The notes beneath the pieces are model-generated. The model was not told where the DNA came from. It did not search any database and was given only the letters and a program-made list of their open reading frames with translations. A DNA stretch of 34,414 nucleotides from Legionella maceachernii (GTDB lineage Bacteria > Pseudomonadota > Gammaproteobacteria > Legionellales > Legionellaceae). Made by a program: the position numbers and the translations under genes. The stretch spans positions 1 to 34,414 of the forward strand of contig NZ_FUXJ01000028.1 in the NCBI RefSeq assembly GCF_900167045.1, read 5' to 3'. Shown here piece after piece: positions 8,166 to 17,714 of the stretch; within the stretch, counting starts at the first letter, position 1, and each line of letters begins with the position of its first letter.

Positions 8166-9059
8166 ATGTCCGAAAAAAGAAAAACAGGAGGGCAACTGCA
8201 TGGCATTGCGGCATTAATCGTCCTTGTAACAAGCACTTTTTTATGGTTTATCCCAATTCTTTTTATCGGATTACTCAAGTTAATCCCTAATCGACGTTGG
8301 CAATCGATGTGCACGCGGTTTGCCGATGCCATTGCCACTTTTTGGTGCGATACCAACAATGCTTACATTGGACGTACCCAACAGGTCAAATGGCAAATCA
8401 GCGGCCTGGAGAATCTGAATCGTAAACATTGGTACTTAATTATTGCCAATCATCAAAGTTGGCTAGACATTGTGGTGTTGCAGCGCCTTTTTAACCGTAA
8501 AATCCCTACGCTAAAATTCTTTATTAAATCACAACTTAAATGGGTTCCATTGTTGGGATTTTCTTGGTGGGCTATGGGTTGTCCTTTTATGAAACGTTAT
8601 TCCAAAGATTATCTTGCCAAGAAACCTCATAAAAAAGGAAAGGATTTGCAAGCAACGCGCAAGGCCATCGACTTATTTAAGTATGCTCCAGCAACCATCA
8701 CGAATTTCATTGAAGGTACGCGCTATACTCCACAAAAAAATCAACTACAAAATTCACCTTACCAGCATTTATTAAAACCTAAAGCTGGCGGTATTAGCTT
8801 TGTAATTAGCGCAATGGGACAGCAATTTAACAGCTTACTGGATGTGACCATTATTTATTCAGGGAAACAGTATTCTCTCTGGGATTTTCTCTGTCGAAGA
8901 GTGGAAGCAATTACAGTGCATATCCGTCAACTGCCTATTCCTGCCCAATTTACTCATCCTAATTTGGCAGATGATCAGGAAATACAAACCAAATTTAGAA
9001 ACTGGCTAAATGATAACTGGCTTGAGAAAGACAATTTAATTGCTAGTTTGAAAAGTTAG
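8166..9059 (+). CDS. YihG-like 1-acylglycerol-phosphate acyltransferase family protein
   Basis: A 297-residue PlsC-superfamily membrane acyltransferase. One strong N-terminal hydrophobic segment (about residues 13-40) is followed by the catalytic NHQSWLD at 95-101 (NHx4D motif) and the phosphate-binding motif FIEGTR at 181-186. The architecture and the KPHKKGKDLQATR stretch between motifs fit the YihG/YihG-like branch that acylates lysophospholipid, rather than classic PlsC. GGAG is found 7-10 nt before the ATG. It is the second gene after the cystathionine enzyme; no metabolic link between the two is evident. Its stop faces the end of the large minus-strand effector-like gene across 77 bp. 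Confidence 0.87.
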   Translation: MSEKRKTGGQLHGIAALIVLVTSTFLWFIPILFIGLLKLIPNRRWQSMCTRFADAIATFWCDTNNAYIGRTQQVKWQISGLENLNRKHWYLIIANHQSWLDIVVLQRLFNRKIPTLKFFIKSQLKWVPLLGFSWWAMGCPFMKRYSKDYLAKKPHKKGKDLQATRKAIDLFKYAPATITNFIEGTRYTPQKNQLQNSPYQHLLKPKAGGISFVISAMGQQFNSLLDVTIIYSGKQYSLWDFLCRRVEAITVHIRQLPIPAQFTHPNLADDQEIQTKFRNWLNDNWLEKDNLIASLKS

Positions 9060-9136
9060 GGACACAGTCGGTGCAGGCTTTAACCCGGAAGCGAAAGGTA
9101 GCATCCCGAGTTATACCCACACTTGATTTCACCTAA

Positions 9137-12100
9137 CTAAAATGCAACCTCTAGGGCCTGCTGCTTATTAGCAACTAAATCGTCTATATCATTAATTTCA
9201 AATCCTAATTGGTGTTCAAGCGCAAACCCACATTCTTCGATATAGGATTGAATTAAACGACCAAGAGAGCCTTGTTTTAAGGCACCAAGATCATTCTCAG
9301 TGACATTATCGCCTTCGCCTTTGAGTAAACGAATTAAGTGATTGACGGCGTCTATCTTATTCTTTTTAGTGTATTGATAATTCGCGAAGAAAGGCCAATA
9401 GACATCATCTCCCTGCGTTCTCTCATCGGCATACTGGTGAAGCATCCAGATCAGTGTATTAACGGGATTACGGCTATTAAGAAAATCAATCAGCTCATCA
9501 ACTGAATCTAATTCCCAGTTGCAGTGCAATGCCCTTTTAAGCGCAGGTTTGTTTTCATCTAAGAATTGATCAATGGTATCGAACAATTGACCATTGTTAA
9601 GAGCGCCACGATCCTTGGCAGAGATAAAACGATTAGAATGCTGCAACGCTTCAATAAAATGCTGGGATGCATCTAATTTGTCCTGACGGGAATATTGAAG
9701 AAAGGTGAAAAAAACTTCACCTTTACTAGCCCGGTCTGCTCTATAACTTAGCACATCCTTAATGAGCAATTGAATTGTATCAGGTTGAGAACTCTTTGCT
9801 ACTCTATCTATTAATTGCTGTGTCCCACGTTGATGCATCCCTTCATGCCTTTCCGCAGCAGGGTGATGATCTTCCTTATGTGTGTGCTTTTCTATACGCT
9901 GGCACACTTGCTCTTCTAAACGTTGACGCTCTTGCTCCTCTCGACGCTTTTGCTCTTCTAAACGCAAACGCTCTTGCTCCTCTCGACGCTTTTGCTCTTC
10001 TAAACGCAAACGCTCTTGCTCCTCCAGACGCTTTTGATCTTCTAAACGCAGACGCTCTTGCTCCTCCAGACGCTTTTGATCTTCTAAACGCAGACGCTCT
10101 TGCTCCTCCAGACGCTTTTGATCTTCTAAACGCAGACGCTCTTGCTCCTCCAGACGCTTTTGATCTTCTAAACGCAGACGCTCTTGCTCCTCCAGACGCT
10201 TTTGATCTTCTAAACGCAGACGCTCTTGCTCTTCCAAACGTTTCTGCTCTTCTAAACGCAGACGCTCTTGCTCCTCTCGACGCTTTTGCTCTTCTAAACG
10301 CAGACGCTCTTGCTCTTCCAAACGTTTCTGTTCTTCTAAACGCCGGCGCTCTTGTTCTTTAGTACTTCTGTCGAGGGCATCAAATACTGCGACGAGGCTA
10401 TCACTTTCTTCAAAATAACCCGGTACAAAATCATGTTTGGCAAGAACAGTTCTGATCGCAATTATTTCAGTACGCAATTGTTCATTATCGACAATCTGTT
10501 GACTATCTACTTCCGACGTGATTGGATTAGCGGCAAAGAACTCTTGGATTTTTGATTGGATTTCCTCATAAACCTTTTGCCCTTTCATGATTTGGGCATA
10601 TAAATCAAACTCGTAAAAATGGTGCTTCAAATCCATTTTTTCTTTAATCATTTGCTGCTGAATAGCCATGATTAATGCACTAATTTCTTCTTCTTTCCCT
10701 TTTAAGATTACACTGAGTATTTCGGTACTTGTGGACAATAGTAAGGCATTTAGTTTATGGCGGGGATCAGAATGAATTTCTTTTTTCGCATAATTAACTA
10801 GGGCCTCCATCAACTCAGTACGATGTTCACCCAATTTGCGTATTAAGTGCTGCTCAAATTCTTTTTCTTTCCTGTCCATCAATAAAGTAATAACTGTTGG
10901 CCATGCCCCTGCGGCAACGGCTGCGTCTACGACATCGCCTAATGGATAATGCTCAAGTAATACTTTCCTAAGCAGCGGGTTATTAAAGTATTTGGTGAAA
11001 AAGCTTAGTCCAACCTTAGATAAAGGGGGTTTTTTATCAAGCTGTTTCAATAATTCACCGAATGTCTCGGCATCCCCTTCATTTAATGCACGGGCTATGA
11101 GCGTGTTTCTTAACCCAGACGAAGCATTTTTGATAAAGCCAGAATCAAAAACTAGCTCTTCCACAGAGCGGTGAAGTGAGGCGAGTGCACTGGGGAATTT
11201 ATGATCTTTTATATAGACATAAAGACGGTTTAACGCTTTTTTGTAGACGAGTTCATAAATATCGCTCGCTGATTTTTCACCAAACAGCATTTTAAGGGCA
11301 ACATGCTGTATTGTCTTATTTTTATGGGGAGGCCTTGTTAATAATTCTTGAGCATTTTCTCCCAGGAGAATCCCGAAAAACTCCCCTTTCTTTTCTTCGT
11401 TTCCCAAATCGATAGGATCCCTTAAGAGTTCATTAGCGATGTTGATACTTTGATGCATGCAAGCTTTAAGGAAGAGTTTTTCTTTATCTTGTTGAGCATA
11501 CCTTTCCATTTGCCGAAGCATTTGAAATAACCGTAGATCATTATGTTCAATTGCATACGTGATAAATTGCTCATAATAGCGATTCACATCCACATGGGCA
11601 GTAAGAACATAAACTAAATCAGGGCTGCCACTGCTAAGGACGTTCCCAACATGCTCTGCTTCATTTCGTGCAAAAAATGCAGCAAAGTTTTTATCCTTTA
11701 ACGCACTAGAGAGCAAACCAGAGTTATTATCCTTTAAAGTAAGGGTAAAAACGCCTGAAGCTAAAAGCTCATCATCTAACTTAGCCCCATGCCTCACCAA
11801 TAAGTGGGCACCAGGAGCATTCTCTTGGTGTATGGCCCAATACAAAGGCGATCCTTCTACTCTAAAATAATCATTAATAACCGCAGATAATCGCGAAACC
11901 ATTTTTTGATTAAGGACAGTGACAGCATGCTGTAGCAGTTCTGCGGAGACTGATTTTTCAGGAAGTTGATTTTTTTCAAGAATAAGCGCAATTAACTCAA
12001 AATGCTTTTCGTGAAGCAAGCGCCGATAGGTTTGCGTATTAGCAAGCAAATGAGCGTAATTCTCCCCTAAAAAGGCTAGTGCAGCATGATTTTTATTGGT

Positions 12101-14413
12101 CGAGGCTTCAATAAAGAGTTGATACGCTTCTTCATTTGAAAAGGGAACCACCCCTACCATCTTCCGGGCTAAAACAAAATGGTGATTTAAAATGGCGTAT
12201 TTTAGGGTAAATTGACAACTTTCCTTGCCGACGTCTTTTTCTAATGCTACCTGCCAAAAGCGTGACAAATCGCTTTCGCCAAGGTAAGCAAAAAGAGGGG
12301 AAATTTTAGTTAAATGGGAGGGTTGATTTTTAGTGTACGCGTCCTTGATGTTATCAAAAATAAACTGATAACAAAAAGGCAAGTCTTTGATTATTTGTAA
12401 AATAAATGCCTTATTGTTATACGTCAGCGCCGCTAACAAGCATCTTCTTCGCTGGGAATAACTGTATTGACCCCAGGAATCCGTAACAAAACGATACTTC
12501 CCTGCTTCGATCAGTTGATCAGCCAACTCATAGTCTGTGCTCCCTTTAGGAAGAATAATATTCCCGTCAATTCGAGCAGCAAGAATTGTGTTTATCCTTG
12601 GCAAATCACCACGGTTAGCGGCCGATTTTAATTGCTTGAGTTTGAATTCATCGGAAGCCTTGCAATCCATATCCACTAAAAAATGCACCAACTCTGCATT
12701 CCCATACTGGCATGCAAACTCCAGCGCTTTTTCTCTGCCTTGCGTTGAAAGAGTCCTGATTTCTTCGCTTTGCTTAATGGGTCGGTTTCTTTCAAAACGA
12801 GCCAAAACTTCGAACGCATTTAAACCGTCATGATCATCAAAAAGTGCCGCAAGCTGTGGACCAAATGGCTCAAGGGGTTGGTTCTCGGCAACAGCACGCA
12901 AGAATCGTATCCATTCCGTCTCTGGTTGACCTTTCAATGCAATTTTAAAGATCTCGTTACTTGGATGTTGAAGTGCGTCACGAAGTAAACTGGGCTTAAC
13001 CGTAAAACCATGTTCCATTAACAACTTGAAATTAAGCGGTGAAATTTTGGAAATTATTTCAGCATCGATTTCTAAATTATTCAAAGGATTACCTTCTTTA
13101 GCTAGTTTTTCTAGCCAAAATTGCAGAGTGCTGCGATTATCGTTTTTTGCAGCGAGCTTCACTAGGGAAACGATGCGCTCTGAAGAATAATGCAGAAACT
13201 TTGCATCGATAAGATAACCTAAACTCTTTGAATTACCGGACGCTGTAATCGCTTCAAATAATCTTTCAGCTAAACCTAAAGAAGTAATTTTAATACCGTA
13301 TCTTTTATATAATTCAACAACCTGCACAAGATTAGTCAAATTATTCGATAAAGCAGCATGTTCAAGCAACGAGGGTTCAGTATCACTAATCCCTTCCTTA
13401 AGTTCTTGCTTCTTTACCTCATTTTTCTGAATCTCTAACTCAATTTTTTGCAGCATTCGATTGAGTAAAGCGGTGCTTCCGTATTGCGCAGTAATGCATA
13501 ATAAATTTAGCTGGGATGGCAAATCGGCTAAAGTAGAAAAATAATTCCAAGCAAACGCATCGCGCTTATAACAAATGGCGAAAGTAGCATCATCTGAATT
13601 CACTTGCTTGTGTTTTAAATAATGCTCAATCGTCTCTTCATCATTGGCGCCGAGAGCGAAAAAAAGCGAGGTATGGCGAGCATCCTGTCCAGCTTTTCTT
13701 GCACGGGAATTCTCATCATTTAAGCTTGCCAATAAAATTTTTCTTTTATCTGGATATTGATGCTCAGTATGGGCATTAGGTCTTGCAAACACCCGCATTT
13801 CTAACCCAACATCGTCGCTGCTTTTGAGAAAAAGGCACTCTTTGAGTTCGGCAATTGCATCAGTGGCCGTATTAAACGTTTTAATATTGAATTTTAATTC
13901 TTTTTTGTCACGCTCATCTTCGTCTTCTTGATAATTGGGGTCAAAAACGATGTATTGATCATTTTCAAACGCTAAGCCAACTGCATGTTTATTTGCAGCC
14001 ACATAACAGGCTCGGCCATTATTACGGATTTCCTCAAGAACTTTTGTCCAGTTGATTTCGTTTTCTACAAGGCCGATGTTATATTCGTTTTTAACGGGGA
14101 CGCCGTCGATTGTGATTATTTTATCTAAATCACCCTGACTACTATTTTTGTTGTATTCTTGAGGGTTAAATGCAATTTCAGTCTCTAAAATAAATTGATC
14201 AAATTTTTCATCTTGTCCAATTTGATAATGTTTTGGTGGATTCGCTAATGATTGACTCTGGCGAAAAAATTCGGGCAAGTCCCCCTTTAAAAAATATTTC
14301 ACAAAAAGGGCAACTAAGCCGGAGCAAACACCATTATTATTTAATTTTAATGAAATTCCTTTCTGGCTTAGGATGATATTAACCGAACTAATAATTTTAC
14401 TTTGCCCCGGCAT
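9137..14413 (-). CDS. Giant candidate effector: YopT-like Cys protease, ankyrin-like repeats, coiled coil, duplicated C-terminal domain
   Basis: A 1758-residue protein. The N-terminus has a C58-like catalytic pattern: Cys30 in NNGVCSGLVALF, His143 in NKHAVGLAF, and Asp158 in YIVFDPNY. The Cys-His gap of 113 and His-Asp gap of 15 are close to AvrPphB (98/212/227). The middle (about 200-1340) is helical with ankyrin-like units such as ALEFACQYGNAELVHFLV and PLYWAIHQENAPGAHLLV. Residues about 1350-1503 are a charged coiled coil encoded by 42-bp repeats. The last 230 residues contain two copies of a roughly 100-residue domain. No signal peptide or membrane segment is visible, consistent with type IV (Dot/Icm) export, but secretion is inferred. 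The ATG at 14413 (AGGAG 9 nt upstream) is preferred over a TTG two codons earlier. Confidence 0.85.
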   Translation of the reverse strand: MPGQSKIISSVNIILSQKGISLKLNNNGVCSGLVALFVKYFLKGDLPEFFRQSQSLANPPKHYQIGQDEKFDQFILETEIAFNPQEYNKNSSQGDLDKIITIDGVPVKNEYNIGLVENEINWTKVLEEIRNNGRACYVAANKHAVGLAFENDQYIVFDPNYQEDEDERDKKELKFNIKTFNTATDAIAELKECLFLKSSDDVGLEMRVFARPNAHTEHQYPDKRKILLASLNDENSRARKAGQDARHTSLFFALGANDEETIEHYLKHKQVNSDDATFAICYKRDAFAWNYFSTLADLPSQLNLLCITAQYGSTALLNRMLQKIELEIQKNEVKKQELKEGISDTEPSLLEHAALSNNLTNLVQVVELYKRYGIKITSLGLAERLFEAITASGNSKSLGYLIDAKFLHYSSERIVSLVKLAAKNDNRSTLQFWLEKLAKEGNPLNNLEIDAEIISKISPLNFKLLMEHGFTVKPSLLRDALQHPSNEIFKIALKGQPETEWIRFLRAVAENQPLEPFGPQLAALFDDHDGLNAFEVLARFERNRPIKQSEEIRTLSTQGREKALEFACQYGNAELVHFLVDMDCKASDEFKLKQLKSAANRGDLPRINTILAARIDGNIILPKGSTDYELADQLIEAGKYRFVTDSWGQYSYSQRRRCLLAALTYNNKAFILQIIKDLPFCYQFIFDNIKDAYTKNQPSHLTKISPLFAYLGESDLSRFWQVALEKDVGKESCQFTLKYAILNHHFVLARKMVGVVPFSNEEAYQLFIEASTNKNHAALAFLGENYAHLLANTQTYRRLLHEKHFELIALILEKNQLPEKSVSAELLQHAVTVLNQKMVSRLSAVINDYFRVEGSPLYWAIHQENAPGAHLLVRHGAKLDDELLASGVFTLTLKDNNSGLLSSALKDKNFAAFFARNEAEHVGNVLSSGSPDLVYVLTAHVDVNRYYEQFITYAIEHNDLRLFQMLRQMERYAQQDKEKLFLKACMHQSINIANELLRDPIDLGNEEKKGEFFGILLGENAQELLTRPPHKNKTIQHVALKMLFGEKSASDIYELVYKKALNRLYVYIKDHKFPSALASLHRSVEELVFDSGFIKNASSGLRNTLIARALNEGDAETFGELLKQLDKKPPLSKVGLSFFTKYFNNPLLRKVLLEHYPLGDVVDAAVAAGAWPTVITLLMDRKEKEFEQHLIRKLGEHRTELMEALVNYAKKEIHSDPRHKLNALLLSTSTEILSVILKGKEEEISALIMAIQQQMIKEKMDLKHHFYEFDLYAQIMKGQKVYEEIQSKIQEFFAANPITSEVDSQQIVDNEQLRTEIIAIRTVLAKHDFVPGYFEESDSLVAVFDALDRSTKEQERRRLEEQKRLEEQERLRLEEQKRREEQERLRLEEQKRLEEQERLRLEDQKRLEEQERLRLEDQKRLEEQERLRLEDQKRLEEQERLRLEDQKRLEEQERLRLEDQKRLEEQERLRLEEQKRREEQERLRLEEQKRREEQERQRLEEQVCQRIEKHTHKEDHHPAAERHEGMHQRGTQQLIDRVAKSSQPDTIQLLIKDVLSYRADRASKGEVFFTFLQYSRQDKLDASQHFIEALQHSNRFISAKDRGALNNGQLFDTIDQFLDENKPALKRALHCNWELDSVDELIDFLNSRNPVNTLIWMLHQYADERTQGDDVYWPFFANYQYTKKNKIDAVNHLIRLLKGEGDNVTENDLGALKQGSLGRLIQSYIEECGFALEHQLGFEINDIDDLVANKQQALEVAF
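9911..10357 (-). repeat. 42-bp coding tandem repeat, about 10.6 copies
   Basis: The repeat encodes the 14-residue unit RLRLEDQKRLEEQE and variants (LEEQ, REEQ). Five consecutive central units with LEDQ are nearly identical at DNA level, while flanking units differ by a few bases. The whole array stays in frame. It forms the charged coiled coil of the large effector-like protein. Confidence 0.93.
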
Positions 14414-14519
14414 AAACAATTTCTCCTGTACAACTCAATAAAGTCAACGAATTAAAAAAGACAATATTGTACACTATGTATATTTAATAATCACCAAATG
14501 ATTGATTCGAATAACGCAC

Positions 14520-15524
14520 TTAAGAATAAAAATCAAGGTACCATCTGACAAAACGTGCTATCCCCTCTTTAAAATCAATTCGAGGACAATACCCTAAATC
14601 GTCTTGGAGGCGTTGCGTGGACGCGTGAGTGGATAGGACATCACCAGCTTGCATGGGAAGAAATTCTTTAATTGCTTTTTTGCCAATCGCTTCTTCAAGC
14701 GCCTCAATATAATCCAATAAATGAATTGGATTACCACAACCGAGGTTATAGATTCGATAGGGAGCATAACTACTGCCTGCATCCGGGTTAAGTGCTGACC
14801 ATTCGGGATTGGCCGTTGCTACTTTATCAATTGCTAAAGAAATACCGACCACAATATCATCAATGTAGGTGAAATCTCGTTGCATTTGGCCATGGTTATA
14901 AATGTGAATCGGTTTATTGGCAAGGATATCGCGCGTGAAAGAAAAAAATGCCATGTCAGGCCTACCCCAAGGCCCATACACCGTAAAGAAACGTAATCCA
15001 GTGGTGGGTAATTGATACAAATTAGAATAAGCATGCGCGATCAGTTCATTGGCTTTTTTCGTTGCTGCATAAATGGTTAACGGATGGTTCGCCCCATCCT
15101 TTTCCTGGTACGGTTGTGAACCATTTGCCCCATACACTGAACTGGTCGAGGCATAAACCAAGTGTTCGACTTGGTGATGTCTACAGGCTTCAACGATATG
15201 GGTAAAGCCGACCACGTTGGATTGTGCATAGGTATGAGGATGACTAAGAGAATAGCGCACGCCCGCTTGAGCAGCCAAATTAACTACCCGCTGGGGTTTA
15301 TGCAGGGAAAAAATTTCGTTGACCTTGTGTAAATCACTGATATCAGCCTGATAAAACTGAAAATTGGGATAGGCTTGTAATTGCTCAAGACGTGCTAGTT
15401 TTAAACTCACATCATAATAATCGTTAAGATTATCAATACCTATTACCGAATCACCGCACTCTAGGCGAGTTTTTGCTAAATGAAAACCGATAAAACCGGC
15501 TGCACCAGTAATTAATAACCGCAT
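14520..15524 (-). CDS. NAD-dependent epimerase, UDP-glucuronate 4-epimerase-like
   Basis: A 334-residue extended short-chain dehydrogenase/reductase. The N-terminus MRLLITGAAGFIG has the GxxGxxG NAD motif, and the catalytic YxxxK is Tyr152-Lys156 in IYAATKKANE. DNLNDYYD, NLAAQAGVRYSL, RFFTVYGPWGRPDMA and the C-terminal MQAGDVLSTHA are typical of UDP-glucuronate 4-epimerases, which supply galacturonate for surface polysaccharide. Substrate specificity is inferred. The ATG at 15524 begins the Rossmann strand directly; a GTG four codons upstream has no ribosome site. No other polysaccharide gene is adjacent. The gene is divergent to dapD. Confidence 0.87.
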   Translation of the reverse strand: MRLLITGAAGFIGFHLAKTRLECGDSVIGIDNLNDYYDVSLKLARLEQLQAYPNFQFYQADISDLHKVNEIFSLHKPQRVVNLAAQAGVRYSLSHPHTYAQSNVVGFTHIVEACRHHQVEHLVYASTSSVYGANGSQPYQEKDGANHPLTIYAATKKANELIAHAYSNLYQLPTTGLRFFTVYGPWGRPDMAFFSFTRDILANKPIHIYNHGQMQRDFTYIDDIVVGISLAIDKVATANPEWSALNPDAGSSYAPYRIYNLGCGNPIHLLDYIEALEEAIGKKAIKEFLPMQAGDVLSTHASTQRLQDDLGYCPRIDFKEGIARFVRWYLDFYS

Positions 15525-15625
15525 CGCGCTATCCACTATTTAAGATGGATGGAGTATACCCAAGATAGTTCAAAAAACTAGACATCCGTGAACGAACTGT
15601 CCCTGTTCTTTCCCGTCAGTTTCAG

Positions 15626-15631
15626 TATACT
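15626..15631 (+). promoter_or_regulatory. Candidate -10 element for dapD-dapE
   Basis: TATACT lies 30 bp before the dapD ATG at 15661. Transcription from it would start near 15638, after an alternative ATG at 15634, so it also supports the later start codon. The -35 region is poor. Confidence 0.4.
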
Positions 15632-15660
15632 AGATGCATTCAAACATTCAGTGCAAAATT

Positions 15661-16488
15661 ATGAACTCATTACAAGCAATTATCGAAAGTGGCTTTGAAC
15701 AACGTCAACATTTATCTCCTGAAACAGCCCCAAAAGAGCTCCTTACAGCAGTCGATGAAGTCCTTTCTGGATTGGATCAAGGCACCTACCGTGTTGCTGA
15801 AAAGGTGAATGAAGAATGGATTGTCCACCAATGGCTTAAAAAAGCAGTTTTACTTTCATTCAGACTTTATCCCAATCAAATTGTTGATGCTAATTTCTGT
15901 CAATTTTTTGATAAAGTTCCGCTCAAATTTACAGGTTACAGTGCCACAGAATTCAGCAAAACAGGCGTTCGGGTTGTTCCCCATGCCATGGTTCGCCGCG
16001 GTGCATTTATTGCTAAAAATACAGTGCTCATGCCTTCTTATGTCAACATCGGCGCTTATATCGACGAAGGCGTATTAGTGGATACTTGGGCCACCGTCGG
16101 TTCGTGTGCACAAATTGGTAAAAACGTCCATTTATCAGGTGGCGCGGGAATCGGTGGTGTTCTTGAGCCTTTGCAAGCAAATCCTACGATTATTGAAGAT
16201 AACTGTTTTATTGGTGCACGCTCAGAAGTGGTTGAGGGCGTTATTGTTGAGCGTGATTCCGTTTTATCCATGGGAGTCTATCTTGGCCAAAGCACAAAGA
16301 TTTACAACCGTTTGACCGGGGAAGTGAGTTATGGACGTATACCCGCGGGTTCCGTAGTGGTTTCAGGAAATATGCCCAGCGAAGACGGCTCTCATAGCCT
16401 ATATTGCGCCGTTATTGTTAAACAAGTGGATGCCCAAACCCGTGCCAAGGTAAGCATTAACGAATTATTACGAGATGTTAGGCAATGA
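15661..16488 (+). CDS. dapD: 2,3,4,5-tetrahydropyridine-2,6-dicarboxylate N-succinyltransferase
   Basis: A 275-residue left-handed beta-helix acyltransferase of the succinylase branch of lysine/diaminopimelate synthesis. It transfers succinyl from succinyl-CoA to tetrahydrodipicolinate. Family stretches include [60 protein letters not shown] and the hexapeptide repeats between them. The ATG at 15661 gives the standard length (E. coli DapD has 274); the ATG nine codons earlier sits at the likely transcription start. No clear ribosome site precedes either. The stop overlaps the dapE start by 4 bp (ATGA), so the pair is translationally coupled. Confidence 0.95.
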   Translation: MNSLQAIIESGFEQRQHLSPETAPKELLTAVDEVLSGLDQGTYRVAEKVNEEWIVHQWLKKAVLLSFRLYPNQIVDANFCQFFDKVPLKFTGYSATEFSKTGVRVVPHAMVRRGAFIAKNTVLMPSYVNIGAYIDEGVLVDTWATVGSCAQIGKNVHLSGGAGIGGVLEPLQANPTIIEDNCFIGARSEVVEGVIVERDSVLSMGVYLGQSTKIYNRLTGEVSYGRIPAGSVVVSGNMPSEDGSHSLYCAVIVKQVDAQTRAKVSINELLRDVRQ

Positions 16489-17633
16489 ATGACGTTAAAT
16501 CCTTACTGGAAAAGCTAATACGCTTTGAATCAATTACTCCCAACGATTCAGGCTGCCAGAACTTCATGATGGATTTTTTAAAACAACACGGGTTTGACTG
16601 CCAACGTTTTGATCATTTCCCTGTTGCCAATTTTTTTGCACACACAGGCACACAGCCCCCACTGTTAGTCTTTGCGGGGCACACTGACGTTGTCCCGGTG
16701 GGTGATGAAAGTCAATGGCAAACACCTCCATTTACGCTGGTAGAGAAAGATGGGATGCTTTATGGGCGTGGCAGTGCGGATATGAAAGGTAGTTTGGCTG
16801 CAATGCTTGCTATGGCTGCTGATTTCACGCAAGCGCATCCCCATTTTTCGGGTAGTCTGGGTTTTTTAATCACCAGTGGTGAAGAAGGGGATGACTTTCA
16901 TTTAGGTACCCCACATGTAATGGCGAAACTGCACCAACAGGGCATTCATCCTGATTTTTGCATTGTAGGAGAGCCATCAAGTACCCAACGGGTGGGCGAT
17001 GTCATTAAAGTCGGACGCCGGGGCTCTTTAACTGGAAAGCTCATTTTGCACGGTAAACAAGGTCATGTGGCTTACCCGCACTTAGCTCAAAATCCTATTC
17101 ATTTGATCAGTCCCGCATTAGCGGAGCTTACAGCAAAGCATTGGGATGAGGGTAACGCCTACTTCCCTCCCACTTCATTACAAATCACGCATATCCACGC
17201 AGGGGGGCAAGCAGGAAACATTATTCCTGGTACGCTCGTCATGCATTTTAATTTTCGTTTTTCCACAGAACAAACCGCTGATAAGTTAAAAGACGCAGTG
17301 AACCATTGCTTTAAACAACACGGCTTATTCCCAGAAATCGAATGGCGTCTGAATGGGGAACCTTTTTTGACAACGCAGGGACGGTTACTGGAAAGTTGTA
17401 TTAAAGCGATAAGCAAGGTTACCAACCAATCCCCCGAACTATCAACCAGCGGCGGTACTTCAGACGGACGATTTATTGCACCTTATGGTGTGGAAGTGAT
17501 CGAACTAGGTCCGGTGAATTCGACGATACATCAAGTGAATGAGTGCGTTTCTTTAGCGGATTTAGAGAAACTTAAGCAAATTTACTATTCAATAACTGAA
17601 GGCCTATTAGTCGATGAAGTGTTTGCGCAATAA
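16485..17633 (+). CDS. dapE: Succinyl-diaminopimelate desuccinylase
   Basis: A 382-residue M20-family metallo-amidohydrolase that removes succinate from N-succinyl-LL-diaminopimelate, two steps after DapD. Metal and catalytic residues are visible: His66 in [11 protein letters not shown], Asp99 in [10 protein letters not shown], the Glu pair 133-134 in TSGEEGDD, and Glu in CIVGEPSS. The dimerisation domain begins around [11 protein letters not shown], and the C-terminal metal His is in NSTIHQVNE. The expected DapE length and position after dapD make this secure. The gene ends facing the DCC-family gene, with a short palindromic repeat between. Confidence 0.96.
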   Translation: MNDVKSLLEKLIRFESITPNDSGCQNFMMDFLKQHGFDCQRFDHFPVANFFAHTGTQPPLLVFAGHTDVVPVGDESQWQTPPFTLVEKDGMLYGRGSADMKGSLAAMLAMAADFTQAHPHFSGSLGFLITSGEEGDDFHLGTPHVMAKLHQQGIHPDFCIVGEPSSTQRVGDVIKVGRRGSLTGKLILHGKQGHVAYPHLAQNPIHLISPALAELTAKHWDEGNAYFPPTSLQITHIHAGGQAGNIIPGTLVMHFNFRFSTEQTADKLKDAVNHCFKQHGLFPEIEWRLNGEPFLTTQGRLLESCIKAISKVTNQSPELSTSGGTSDGRFIAPYGVEVIELGPVNSTIHQVNECVSLADLEKLKQIYYSITEGLLVDEVFAQ

Positions 17634-17670
17634 CCCACCCTATTTTCTTCGGCTTTTCCCATCGCCAAGG

Positions 17671-17691
17671 TCCCGCAGCTTGTGTGCGGGA
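17671..17691. repeat. Short palindromic repeat (hairpin) between convergent genes
   Basis: TCCCGCA and TGCGGGA form a perfect 7-bp stem with loop GCTTGTG. The core GCTTGT and flanking ATC are shared with the hairpin at 34145-34165, so both belong to one short palindromic family. There is no T-run, but it could still act on the ends of the two facing transcripts. Confidence 0.65.
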
Positions 17692-17714
17692 TCCAAGAGG
17701 TTGCGGTAAAAAAT

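Noticed and set aside
9911..10357. Regular repeats considered as a CRISPR array
   Set aside because: The units are contiguous 42-bp coding repeats without variable spacers and no cas genes are near.
9775..10362. Plus-strand open frame with LLNADALAPPDAFD repeats
   Set aside because: It is the antisense frame of the 42-bp coding repeat; the minus-strand frame continues for 1758 codons and has the ribosome site.
14461..14470. ACAATATTGT palindrome upstream of the giant gene, as an operator
   Set aside because: Short and AT-rich, so expected by chance; no matching regulator consensus could be assigned.
15634..15660. Earlier ATG for dapD
   Set aside because: It lies at the likely transcription start after TATACT, and would make the protein longer than the family norm.
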